NCBI RefSeq assembly: GCF_018320785.1
Contig: NC_054873.1
Span: 20,240,196 to 20,304,195 of the forward strand
Direction of reading: 5' to 3'
Length of the DNA: 64,000 nt
Source: Cheilinus undulatus
Lineage: Eukaryota; Chordata; Actinopteri; Labriformes; Labridae
The notes under the pieces are model-generated. The model made no database searches, was not told the DNA's origin, and worked only from the letters and a program-made list of their open reading frames with translations. A program made the translations under genes and the position numbers. This document shows, in pieces, positions 49,085 to 60,344 of this stretch (position 1 is the first letter of the stretch; each line of letters starts with the position of its first letter).

Positions 49085-49726
49085 AATGAAACACCCCCCA
49101 ACAGTCATTCATGGACTATTTTGAAAAGTTGGACTCACTGTGAAGAATCCTTGATGTCAAAACTAGTTATAACATCATTAACAACTCAGGTGTGATCTCA
49201 TGATGTTGTGAATTGCATGGCAGCTTGCCTATGCTGACCTCTTGTGGCAATATGTGTAACTACATTAAATGACAAATTGCTGTTTTACAATGCAAAGGCC
49301 AAATAGGCTTATTTACCTAAACTTAAAATGTGTCCTTTCTGTTTATTAAGTTATTTCTCTGCAGTGTGAGTTATTAAATGATGCAAACCGTAAGTCTTAA
49401 ACCAATGATTAAATGTTTTTAAAAGCAAACCAGTCACTCAGTTATTTTTGCACCAAAGGTGGTTTTCTTTGATGACACATAAAAATTCCAGAAAATGATC
49501 CTAATAGTCACGTCACACCCTGTGCCCAAACTTTCTGAGTAGATAAGGATGTAGAGGAGTGTGATGGTTGATCAAATGGATCAATGGTCTGTGCTGAATG
49601 GCTATAGCTGGGTAAGAGGTGGAGGTTTGACATGAGAGCTCTGCTCAGTCCCAGAGATTCACACTGCTGCTGCAGCTGGACGTCTGCTAGTGTTATCAGT
49701 GATACATGGAGAAAAATCACAAAAAC

Positions 49727-52700
49727 ATGAGGCAACGATGCGCACTCAAACATGGAATACTTAAGGAATTTCTGGCAGAATTCCTGGGGACATTTGTTTT
49801 GGTTGTGAGTACAAATTTGTTTCTTTTGTTTGAAGTTTGAAATCTTGCTATAGGCTTAAAGTCTACATTTTACATCCCTACGTATAGACATATGTTATGA
49901 TGTTATGTTAACAAAGAGACTGAAGAGATGTAGGTTAAAATTTGATGTTCTTTTTCCTATCTGTTGATCAGTTGTTTGGCTGTGGCTCCGTCGCTCAGAC
50001 CGTCCTAAGTCGAAATGCTCTGGGCGAACCTCTCACCATCCACATTGGATTCTCTGTTGGACTCATGATGGCAGCGTATGTGGCCGGTGGAGTGTCAGGT
50101 AGATAAATTATGTTAATGTGGCTATTTTCACTTCTGCATCTGATTATTCCTACTCAAGTTACATCCATGAGCCACAGTGATTTATTGTGTCAATACTCCT
50201 TTCAAGCATTTCAAGCATTCATTTCGCTGATTGCCAATTATGTTACTGTTTTCCCATCCCTTCTTTGCAGCTCTTCATTTTCACTCTTAACTCCACTGCA
50301 ACTCTTCATTGCAGTGGAGTTACAGAAAGGGTCTGATAAGAATGATGTTTGTATCAAATGAGGATTTTTGAAACTCTTTTTTCTTAATATCCCCATTAAT
50401 CCTGTTAGTTTTTAGAAGAATATGTATGACGAGGCTAATTAACTATATGCATTCTACAAAGAAGGATGGGAAGTTTAGGCAAGCTTAGTTATAGTGTCTC
50501 ATACAAAAGGCCATTTGAAGTGCTTTACAGAGTTTAAAACAAAGTGTTTACAACATTTTGAACACAAAAAGATGAAAATAAGACATTAATAAATGAAACA
50601 TGTTAAAATAAGATCAAGAATGACCTAAAATATCCTAAAATTGTTTTGTATTGGTATGTAGGCTGACAGTTCAGAACATTTTCTACATTCCAAAGGAGAG
50701 GAGGCAGTAGAAATGGTTCAGTATTACAAAAAGCAAAACGTATGATATACAGTACAATTACTTCAATTTGAGTTTTATTTAACTGTCATCCCATCCATAT
50801 CCTTGTAAAATATATACAGTGTTGTTTAGGATCAGTAAATTAAATGTGGAAAAAAGGTCCTACATCACACTTAAATAAAAGCATTTCCCAAAATTTAAAA
50901 TGAGAAAAATGCTAAAAGAGATCTGTGTTATGTTTAAAAAAGAACTTCAATTTGTCCAAGAAGTAAAATGAGGCAATCAAAAAAAAAATCAAATGCCTTA
51001 CAGAGATAATTCAAAAGACAGTGTTTAAGTGGATTGCATCACGCTGTAAGACTGAACAGTAAACAGTGGTTAGAAAATAAGTTAATTTAAAAATCCAAAA
51101 TGGCTTCTTCAGCTCTTATTTAGTTTTGAGTGAACAGTATTATATATAATTATTTGAAAATCCTCCCTAAATCAGCACAGTTTTTGGGCATTAGACACTT
51201 GTGCACCATGATTGAAGTTACCCTCTCAGTTAGACAACTGACTTCAACATAGCAGAGATGATGAACTGAACTCTATGGATGAACACTTTCTGGGTTAAAG
51301 AGCACCTTTCAGTCTTTGTACATGTAGTCCATCAAATTAGCTTAATTGCATGATTGGCTGATTATTCAAAATAGAATATGTGAAAGACGGAAGATATTTG
51401 ACCTTGAGTTATAAAATTTTATTTTCAATTGCAGGAATTGTGGCTGTGACTGATCAATCATAGGAAACCCATTCTAACCATAAAGTCTGTTTTCCATGAC
51501 ATAGGTTTCATTAACTAAATCCTTGCACTCCTTTAGTGCATGTGCACATTTCTCTTGTGTTCAAACCTGATTTTAGATAGCTGCACTAGCTTACGATTAT
51601 TTCATTAATGGGGCACAACATACTACATATAATCAACTACTGAAATCAGTGCAGGCTATGTTATTTGCAGATGTGGTTTTCAACAAGGAAGATACAGATG
51701 TTCAACTGGTGGTTTTGTGCATAAAGATCTGTTTTTCCCTATGAAATCTAAGTATTACAATTGGATGAATGAGAGTTAAAGCTCCTGTGAGGAATGTTTA
51801 GTGTGCAAAGATTTTAGAGCCCCCTGTTGACATGAAAAGGTAGTGCTTTCTGATGGAAAATATCCTGCTTTCTTCACTTGTAACGCTCATGTTAAGGTTT
51901 TGCTGTGAAAATTAGAGCTCAGACATGACCTGCACCTACCCTGCAGCAGTAGTTAGAAACATCAAAAATAACAATATTAGGTCTAGGTGATGATGGTTTT
52001 GTTTGCTTTTTAAAGCCATAAAGAGCAGATTTCATACTACTAAGTAACAAGTTGAAAACTCCTTACAAGGGTTTCAAAAAGGATGTTTTGAGATCATTTT
52101 TCTCCAGTGGCATCCTGTTGTTAAAGTTGTTTGTTTGCTCTGTTTAATCTACTGTTAAGCTCTGCAGACTCCCCACATTAAAATCATTCATAGTTAAGAC
52201 AAACAAACAGTGCCTGAACACATAAACATCCTGACACAGCATGCCTGTGTGTGTTATAATGAAATGTTAACTCCTAAAGATTTCAGCTTGTAATAATATA
52301 ACTTTATGACCTCATGTCCAGCCATGTGCTTCATCCACGGCTCCAGAGTCAGCAGGAACGTGCCAACTCTCCGTCCACATCCAATGAGTGTATACAGAGC
52401 ATTGATTTGTTAGCGCAAGTGCACAGCCGCTCCAGGGTCGTACATAACCCTGGGCGTTAAATGTCCTGCAAACTGCATTGATCACAGGCTGAGCTTATGT
52501 GTCTGTGTTGGAGAGCAGACTGAGTCCATATAACACAGCAGCTTCTTCCACTTTTACATGAAAGTCATTTCAAATCCCAGGAAGATTCTCTATGTTTTTA
52601 AAAAGATGGTAGCATGAGACGAGAGCACAGCTGGATGAAAAAGCGGGAAGAGAACAACGCTGCTTTTGTTTTTGTTTGAATTTCTAATAAGTGACCAGTA

Positions 52701-55700
52701 TTCTGCTGCTTTTATTGTGAAAATACATAACAAAACCCCAGCACCGCCCCAGGCTCTGTTCCCCTTCTGCTGCCCCTCGTAAATGTGACACCCTCACTAA
52801 TGACGGAGAGGATATCATGCCAGACATCCCCACCCACGGCACCCCTCCTTTGCTTTTCATGCTTTGTCCTCTGTCCCAGGGGGCCACGTGAACCCTGCTG
52901 TGTCTCTGGCCATGGTGATTCTTGGAAAACTGAAGATCTGGAAGTTTCCCTTCTACGTCATTGCTCAGTTTCTTGGTGCTTTTGCTGGAGCTGCTGCAGT
53001 CTTTGGATTGTACTATGGTAAAACAAAACCCTAAAGTTTAACCCAAGACACTGATTTAAAGTCTTAACAGCTGGTAACGATCTAAGTTTGTTTTCTCGGC
53101 AGACAGAGAACTAAGAGTGTCATCTTTCAGCTGTCAGAGTTTAAAAAAAAACATCTTTATGTTCTTCAGTTTGAGATAAAATCAATCCTCTCACATCTCT
53201 CTTTTTCCTCCTCACAGATGCTTTCATGGACTTCACCAGTGGGATTTTGTCCGTGACAGGAATCAATGCAACAGGTCATATTTTTGCCTCTTACCCTGCG
53301 AGACACCTGTCAGTCCTTGGCGGTTTTATTGATCAGGTGAGCTCTGCTGGCTGTGAACCGATGACCTTCCCCTCCATTGTTCACCTCCACACCCATTCAG
53401 GACTTTAAATTGTGGCAATTGCAGCTAATGCAGAATTGATTGCCCTGTTTAGTGGGACAGACACCCCCTCTTTGGCTCAGTTTTGGGTCTAATGACCCAT
53501 TTCCTGCCATTCTCTAGGAGGTCAGATCTATACCTAACACCACTTTCCGTCTTTTAAGTGGGTGCAGTGATGCAAAAATAACATGTATGCTTAATTTAAA
53601 CTTTTCAGAATCACATCGAGTGAAACACTGAGATAAGATTCTTTAACAGGATTGCTCTAAAGCTCCTGTGAAGAGTTTTTATCTGTGTATGAAACATTCT
53701 GAAATTCACTAAGTCAAATGGAACCACTGACATACATATTTTTATGTTTATATTAGAATTATTCTCAATCTTAGTTTTCCCTGCTGAGGGGCAGGTGTCA
53801 GATAAGGTGATTATTGGCCCCTGTAGGAACGTGTTTTCTGAGGGTCTGGAAGCTAACGTAGCTAGGCTGGCTACAAAGTTACCATAGCTACAGTGCTTAA
53901 CAAATTTATTAGACCACCTGTCATATTTGTCTCACAGACCATCCAGCATCAGGAAGTGCTTTAATGCGGACTTTTTCATTTTCAGTACCAGTGGTGTATT
54001 AACCATTGCAGAAACATAAAAACTGATTTTATTAATTACCAATGCTGCTAATTTAGGGCAGCTGTGGCATAAACCTTACTTTGGTTAGGGTTAGGGTGGT
54101 CTAATGAATTTGTTAAGCACTGTACATTGGCCAAACCTTAGCATTATGCAAGGTTTAAAAAACTAAGTTAATGCTAACATACCTACAGGAACTATGTAGA
54201 TAACATAGCTATGTAGCAAACATAACTAAGATAGCTTTAGCAAACATAGCATAATTAGCATCGCTAACTAGCTTCTTAAGCTCTACCTACATAGCTTTTT
54301 TCTCACATGAATAAAATATGAGGTTTGTAAAACTGTAAAAGTGTGCAGACTTAAGCTCCAGTATCTACGTAGCTTTCAAAGCTGACATAGCTGCATTAGC
54401 TTTGTTAGCTTTAGCCAAAGCAACATTGGTTGCATTAGAATGTTTTCATGGAGGACAGCTTTTTTCCGGTTAGCAGACTGTTTAGTTGGCTTTATTTAAC
54501 GTTTTGTAATCAGGTTCTGCAAGTCAGGTTTTTCTATTTCAACCTTTGGTATCCTTACCCTTACCCTAACCAAACTGAAAGTTAAATCCAATTTTGATTT
54601 TAAGTTTCACATGTATTTCCGCTCTGACAGATAACGGTCTACAAGGGGGGTGTCGCCGGTCCCCCTTTCAGAAGAAGGGCTAGGATGGTTCCTATGACAG
54701 TGTGACTTGTATGAATTTGATACCTAATGGCCTCAGCCTTTTAGCTCCATATTCTAATAGTTTATTCATGAGTCCGTGTAGATATTTGTGCTAAGTTTGA
54801 GGGGTGAACATGAGAAATGTATAATTTCATCCCTGAACCAGTGTGAAGCAAAGTGTGAAGAAATCCCTTGTGGTGTTCTTGAGATATCAATTTCACAAGC
54901 AAGCAATGGACATGAGGCCAAATGACCTTTGACCTCTGACCTCAGCAATGTAATTAGTTCATCTTTGAGTCAGAGTTGTTGTTTGTGCAAATTTTGGAAA
55001 CAATCCCTCAAAGCATTCTTGAGATATAACTTTCACAAGCAAGGGCTGAACACAAGGCCTATTGAACTTGACCTTTGACCTCTGACCTCCAGAATCAAAT
55101 CAGTTTATCTTGAGGTAAAAACTGGACATTTGTGCAGAATGTGAAGAAAATGCCTTGTAGTTTTCTTGAGATATCACACTCACAGGAATGGCCCAGTTGG
55201 ATGGATAGACGAGGCATGAAAGGATTTAAAGGCGCGTTAAAGGGATAACACGCTGAATGATTATTGAGAAAATGTTTTCTTGTGTGATTATCTTGTGCCC
55301 AACACAGTTTTACCACTTTGCAGATGAACTATGCATAAATTATTTAAGCTTAAAGCTTGTGTGAGGACTTTATAGCTTTTTATATAACAAACTTAAATTA
55401 CTGATGCTGATTTATCTCCTAAAAGAGACCATTACCAAAAAGACTGATTATTATGTATAGTAATTTTGAATAACTGCAACTAATGTCACAGGGAAGGTGT
55501 TACATCACACAGTTTACAGTATGCTTTATTCCCCAAAGAAAACAATCACAATGAATCATGGTAAACACCACTCACCTTTATAAAGCAAAGATATAAAAAT
55601 GACTGCTTTGTCCACAGACAGGAGCAAAAAACAACACAAATCAAAGGTCCTCCACAGGAGCTAGAAATGCATTGCCAGTGATGTGGATGGTGTACCCTTT

Positions 55701-58700
55701 TCTCTGTAGTGCATCAAACATGTGATGTTTTAACTCCTGCAGGTGGTGGGGACAGGCATGCTGGTGCTGTGCATCCTTGCTATCATTGACGGAGGGAACA
55801 TTGGAGCTCCTAAAGGCGTGGAGCCGCTGGCTATCGGTTTGATCATCATGGCCATTGGTGTGTCCATGGGGCTGAACTGTGGGTACCCCCTGAACCCCGC
55901 CAGAGACCTGGGACCCCGACTGTTCACAGCTGTAGCAGGATGGGGGATGGAGGTGTTCAGGTAACTCCATGGGACAAGAAAGTACATTGGGAGTCATTTT
56001 CCCCTTAAGGTTAATTGTGTAACTAAGGCGATTAAACCATTTTTACATGAATGGCTCTCTGGGGTGATAGTATTAAAAAAGAAAAATGAGAAATATATGG
56101 AAATGTTAAGGCCAAGTTTTAGTAACATAATGGTAACAGTTAATCAATCAATCTTCATTAAATTCACAAGGTTTTTATTTTTTTCAGTATTACACCTTAG
56201 ATTTTGTTTGATGAGCGTTATTACAGCCTTGGATATGTCAAGTATGGGTAAACTTTATTATCCTCAACACTTTATTCATTTTTTTATTGTTTAAGGCACA
56301 TATCACAAGAAGTTATGGATGAGTCCAATAGAAACTGGGACAACTGAACTCATATCTCCTCGATTTACATATTGGTATCATGTACAGTCACATGCATAAG
56401 CTTCACCATGGGGCTAGCTTGACACATCTCAACACACGTGTCCCTTGGCAGCAAGATGGCATCTCTTTTTTCTGGGCTGTTCCAGCCCTGACAATATGCC
56501 CAGAGAGCACTGGTGGTTTTCAAGCCCTTGGGACATCCACAGCACAACCAGGGGCTCATGGCAACCCTGCTACCCACCTGGACAGTGCCCTTGGTCAGGC
56601 TTACTTGCCACATCCACACTTTACTCTGCCCTAAAGGTGTACCTTTGCATTTTTTCCCCAAAAGATGCAAGGACAACCAGAGCACGACTGGGGTTGTGTC
56701 AATCCTGCTTGCCCGAGTATGCCCTCAGGTAGCTTATTTGTCACATCTATGCCTTACTTTAGCTTCGATTTTTGACCCAAACATGCCTAAAAGTTCACCA
56801 AAGCACTGTACCTGTGACAAGATTTTAGCAGTCTGTATTCAAGAGACAATTTTAAGCAAGGATAGCTTTGGCCTTCTTTAAAGCTCTGGCTTAATATAGG
56901 AGGGACAGTGCTTTAAAGTTTGTCTCTGCAGTTTAACAACCCTTTTTTAAAATCTTGATGGTTTTGATCCGGGCAAAGAATCAGCCCAGGAAAAATGGCC
57001 AAAAGTCTATGGATGTAATACTTTCATGGAAGTTTTTGACAGTGGATGTTTTTGTCTTTCATAACTTCAAAGGTTATTAAATTTGTACAGTGTATTTTTG
57101 ACTCATTTGAAAATTAAAATCATACTTTTAAAATTCATCAAGAAAAAACCTGTTATAATTAGATTATTTGTAGCAAAAATGATTGCAAAACAAAGTCAAA
57201 AACGGCTTGTTTGCAGATATCAGCTCTCTGACACCCCCTCTTGCAGACCACAGACGCCTCCTCTGTCAGGACAGAAGTACACATTAAAACTTTCATACTA
57301 AAATCGGATTAAACTTCTTGTTTTGGTTAAGGTAAGGATTAGAATTCCAAAGATTATATATTAAAAATCTGACCCGCACAACCTATCAAAATGTTAATAA
57401 AGCCAACTGAACAGGCAAAAACAGGGGGAAAAAAAGCTTAGGTATTGTAGGTAACTTAGCTATGTTTGCTACGTAGCTCTGTTACCTATGTAGCTCATGT
57501 AGCTATGTTAGCATTAATTACATTTGCTGTTGTAACACTAAGGTTTGGCTTACATACTAATGTGAACTACCTAGCTAGCCAACCTACATTAGTTTTAGTT
57601 AAAGCTAATGTAGCTAATGTGAGCCACTGTTTGCATCACTACTTCTAGAACAGGTCTATACACACGTTAATCCCTCATAAGGCGTCTGACCTTTTTTTCT
57701 GTTTTATTTATGAAATATTTCTTAGTCTGTTATGTTTGCAGTGTGGTTATTTCATGATGTAACAATCAGACTTTGTTAATGATTAAAGGTGCATTTAAAA
57801 AATACATTCTTAAACAGAAAATATGTCCTTTCTGGCTGATGGAGGCTATCTCTCACAGCAGTGGTCTGCAAGATAGGGCATCTGAGAGCTGCGTCTGCAG
57901 CCAGACCCAAGACCCCTCTCCTTATTTGGACAAAAAAATATATATAAACAAATCAGATAATTAGAAAAAGTATTTTTGTGCATTTTTTTTATCAGAATTG
58001 GAGGTAGCTGTAGTTCAGTGGTAGAGTCCATCATCATCTCACCCCTGGAGGGTCCAGGGTTTGATCCCCAGCTCTTGCATGCCGTTAGCAAGATATTGAA
58101 TCCCAAATTACTCCTTCTGCCAATAAGGAGAAAGTAAACTAAGGCTTGAAACACAAAGGGGCCAACAGTACATAAGAAAAGGCTGTCACACAAGATAGAG
58201 AGTGAAAGACAAGATACCAAGCTGGATTGAAAAACACCCAATAAAACATGCAAACAATGAAAAATGAACTCAAATATGCAAAAGGGGCTGAACGCGCCTG
58301 CCACACAGAAGAAAAGATGGAAAGACAGGAAAGCCTACCCAGCAGTGGGCTGTGGAACTAACTGTCCCCACAACTACCAAAATAAACTAAACAAATGAAA
58401 ATAAAAAGCCAGAAAAAGGGAAATTTCTAGACATGCATGTGGACTAAAGTGGAGAAGAAGAAAAGACTGTGAGAGAGTAAAGATTACAGACCACATTCAG
58501 GTTTAAGCAGAGAGAGGAGGAAGGCCAGAGAGCCAAGGAGAGAAAGGACAGGCCAGACCAGGCCGCATGTAACATTTAGGATTAGTTAAAACTGACAGAC
58601 ACTTAATAAAGTATCCTCCACCATCAGGGTGTACATGTTGTTTATGCAGATCTTCTCAGACCTGACTTCCTGCCATGGTCTGTGCTGTTATATAACATCA

Positions 58701-59064
58701 CATGCCGTGGACTGATGTGATCGATGTTTGTGAATGATCCACTGATGAAGTTAGTGAAGTACAGCGGCCTCAGTGACAGCTGCATGTGTCACTGACAGAG
58801 ATGCATTGAACTCTTTCCTTTGTTGTGTTTTTCACTCGCAGCACCGGAGAGTACTGGTGGTGGATCCCTGTGGCCGGGCCTATGGTGGGGGGCGTTCTGG
58901 CAGCCGTCATCTACTACCTCCTCATTGAGTTGCACCACCACCGCCCCCACCAGGATGAGCCGGAAAAGCCCAAGGCGGAGGAAGAGGAGGAGGATGAAGA
59001 GGATGAAGAGGAGGATGATGACAGCAGTCTGAAGGATAAATATGAGATGATCACCATGAATTAA
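49727..59064 (+). CDS. aqp9: Aquaporin 9, aquaglyceroporin, six exons
   Basis: Plasma-membrane channel for water, glycerol, urea and other small solutes. Exons 49727-49804, 49972-50098, 52880-53017, 53218-53336, 55743-55960, 58842-59064 join in phase to 300 residues. Six membrane spans and two NPA half-helices are visible: GGHVNPAVSLAM (NPA 73-75) and GYPLNPARD (NPA 205-207). D209 directly after R208 marks the glycerol-permeable subfamily. The block GAPKGVEPLAIGL and the ending LLIELHHH with DKYEM close to the C-terminus match AQP9 better than AQP3, AQP7 or AQP10. An N-glycosylation sequon (NAT) sits in the loop encoded by exon 4. Unusual is a run of 15 consecutive Asp/Glu at 273-287. The ATG at 49727 gives MRQRCALKHGILKEFLAEFLG, a usual length for the family. 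It starts 643 bases after the cgnl1 stop, same strand. Confidence 0.92.
51777..52075. mobile_element. AAAGCTCCTGTGAGGA-family inverted-repeat element in aqp9 intron 2
   Basis: Left end TTAAAGCTCCTGTGAGGAAT and inverted right end GAAACCCTTGTAAGGAGTTT are diverged terminal repeats. Non-coding interior of about 300 bp. Related ends occur at about 7348, 26200-26223 (inverted), 53657 and 55350-55662. Confidence 0.55.
53891..54122. mobile_element. Mariner-type MITE (232 bp) in aqp9 intron 4
   Basis: CAGTGCTTAACAAATTTATT AGACCACC and its inverted partner at the right end differ at one of about 28 positions. TA dinucleotides flank both sides (53889-53890 and 54123-54124), the Tc1/mariner target. No coding. 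It is inserted within the AGCTAACATAGC-type repeat described in the findings. Confidence 0.88.
54795..55240. repeat. Three tandem units of about 140-147 bp in aqp9 intron 4
   Basis: The landmark CTTGAGATAT recurs at 54878, 55018 and 55165. Each unit has TTGTGC-AA-TT-GAA, the landmark, TCACAAGCAA and, in two of the units, TGACCTTTGACCTCTGACCT (54923-54942 and 55069-55088). A similar tandem repeat is widespread in teleosts. Confidence 0.75.
55350..55662. mobile_element. AAAGCTCCTGTGAGGA-family element (313 bp) just before aqp9 exon 5
   Basis: Left TTAAAGCTTGTGTGAGGACT and inverted right end AGCTCCTGTGGAGGACCTTT are terminal repeats of about 20 bp. The right end lies only 80 bases before the exon 5 acceptor, so the branch point must lie between it and 55742 or inside the element's edge. 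Confidence 0.65.
56415..56810 (+). repeat. Dispersed repeat family, copy B, in aqp9 intron 5
   Basis: Partner of 11,795-12,205, same orientation, sharing blocks along the whole length with roughly three quarters identity. The ORFs seen here in three frames differ between the copies and are not conserved, so it is not a coding element. Confidence 0.65.
58000..58130 (+). repeat. tRNA-derived SINE in aqp9 intron 5
   Basis: GGAGGTAGCTGTAGTTCAGT GGTAGAG gives an A box (58011-58026) and GGGTTTGATCCCC a B box (about 58057-58069), spaced as in a tRNA. The following GATATTGAATCCCAAATTAC is the tRNA-unrelated part of a widespread fish SINE. The cloverleaf is too degraded to be a tRNA gene. The 3' limit may extend to about 58,300. 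Confidence 0.8.
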
Positions 59065-59204
59065 AAAAATGACTTTCAACGCCGATGCAGTTGAAATATT
59101 TAAAGGTCAATCAGGTCAATAACATAAGCACAGCATCTGTCTGTGAGGACAGTTTAACATAAGGGATCATGTAGAATGAGCTGTTGTTATCACAGATGGA
59201 ATGG

Positions 59205-59425
59205 TGCAAAACTGGCCAATCAGAATCAAGTATTTAACACAGCTGTGTCATAGTAATTTGTCACAGACTGTATTAAACACTAAAGTCTGATTAGCCAGTT
59301 ACACAGAGCAGTTGTCTGCTTTTCCTTAAGAGATCCCTGTTGTTTAAGAGGAACACACTGTTGAAACACTGATGACTGATAACTGGCCAATCAGAATCAA
59401 GTATTTAATACAGCTGTGTGATAAC
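59205..59425. repeat. Pair of 40-bp direct repeats after aqp9
   Basis: AACTGGCCAATCAGAATCAA GTATTTAA-ACAGCTGTG occurs at about 59,211 and again at about 59,382, 171 bases apart. Between them a related inverted word (GATTAGCCAGTT) appears. The same text is seen in common teleost repeats. Confidence 0.55.
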
Positions 59426-59471
59426 TTATAATTCTTCTTTAACTGACTTAATTCTTCTCTGTCATGGTGGC

Positions 59472-59477
59472 AATAAA
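59472..59477 (+). terminator. aqp9: Candidate aqp9 poly(A) signal AATAAA
   Basis: First AATAAA found after the aqp9 stop, about 410 bases downstream. The 3' UTR would then include the paired repeats at 59,205-59,425. Not supported by anything beyond the hexamer. Confidence 0.35.
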
Positions 59478-60344
59478 AAATTCAAAGTTGAAAACAAAAA
59501 AATACGTTAAAAATAGCATGTTAGATGGAGAAACTGCGGCTAAGTTAGCACTCTAGCTGATGTCTGTGCTGTCAATGTATTTGTTAAATGATGACCCAAT
59601 GATTCAAAAAGTATGTTTGGTTCTGTTTCATAAGTACAGATGCCCTCAGATGACACTCATCCATGCATGTTTTTTAACTTCTGTGATAACAAGTACATTG
59701 TAGTTTTAGATTTCTACTTGTTTTCTCAAATCATGAGATAACAAAGCTGGTTTTCCACGATAATAAATTAACCTGAGTAATTTTCCAGAAGATCTCAACA
59801 GATTACCTCATTATCACAGAGAACCAGCATTGCTATCTAGAGTCTAGAGATAATTGATTCCAGATCTTGAGAAAACAACTAAAATGTAATCGTTCTCATG
59901 GAAAACAAAGCAAATACAATGAATGCATGTCCATTTAGGGCTTCCATACATGAACACATGGATATCTCAGACCTGTGTGCTTCACATTGTTAAGACTTTC
60001 TACATTAACAGTGTAAATACTGTATTATAAATATAACATAACATCCCTGTCTCTCTAGATGTATTTTTATGAGAACACTTTGGACTGAAATAATAGTTAA
60101 CCTGCTCCTTTAAGATTTGTCCCTCATGTCTTTTGCCATATTATTCTTTTTTGTTTTTACTTTGATATTTCTCTTTTGCAAACCTCTTATTCATTATTAA
60201 AATTTGTATTTTACTGAATGTTGTTTTAACTATATTAAAGTTTATATAAATATGAATTTTATGTGAGATATTTGACTCGATTGCATCAATTTTGATTATC
60301 ATCAAACATGAGCAGGAAGTTAGTGATTGTAATTTGTCTGTGGG

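Noticed and set aside
55095-55316. Minus-strand ORFs in aqp9 intron 4
   Set aside because: They are readings of the 145-bp tandem repeat.
56365-56881. Cluster of ORFs in four frames, up to 122 codons
   Set aside because: The same repeat at 11.8-12.2 kb does not conserve any of these frames, so it is non-coding.
58000-58073. A tRNA gene
   Set aside because: A and B boxes are present, but stems do not pair well and the following text is the SINE body.
49727-59064. Naming the channel aqp3, aqp7 or aqp10
   Set aside because: The GAPKGVEP and LLIELHH blocks and the genomic neighbours fit AQP9 best.
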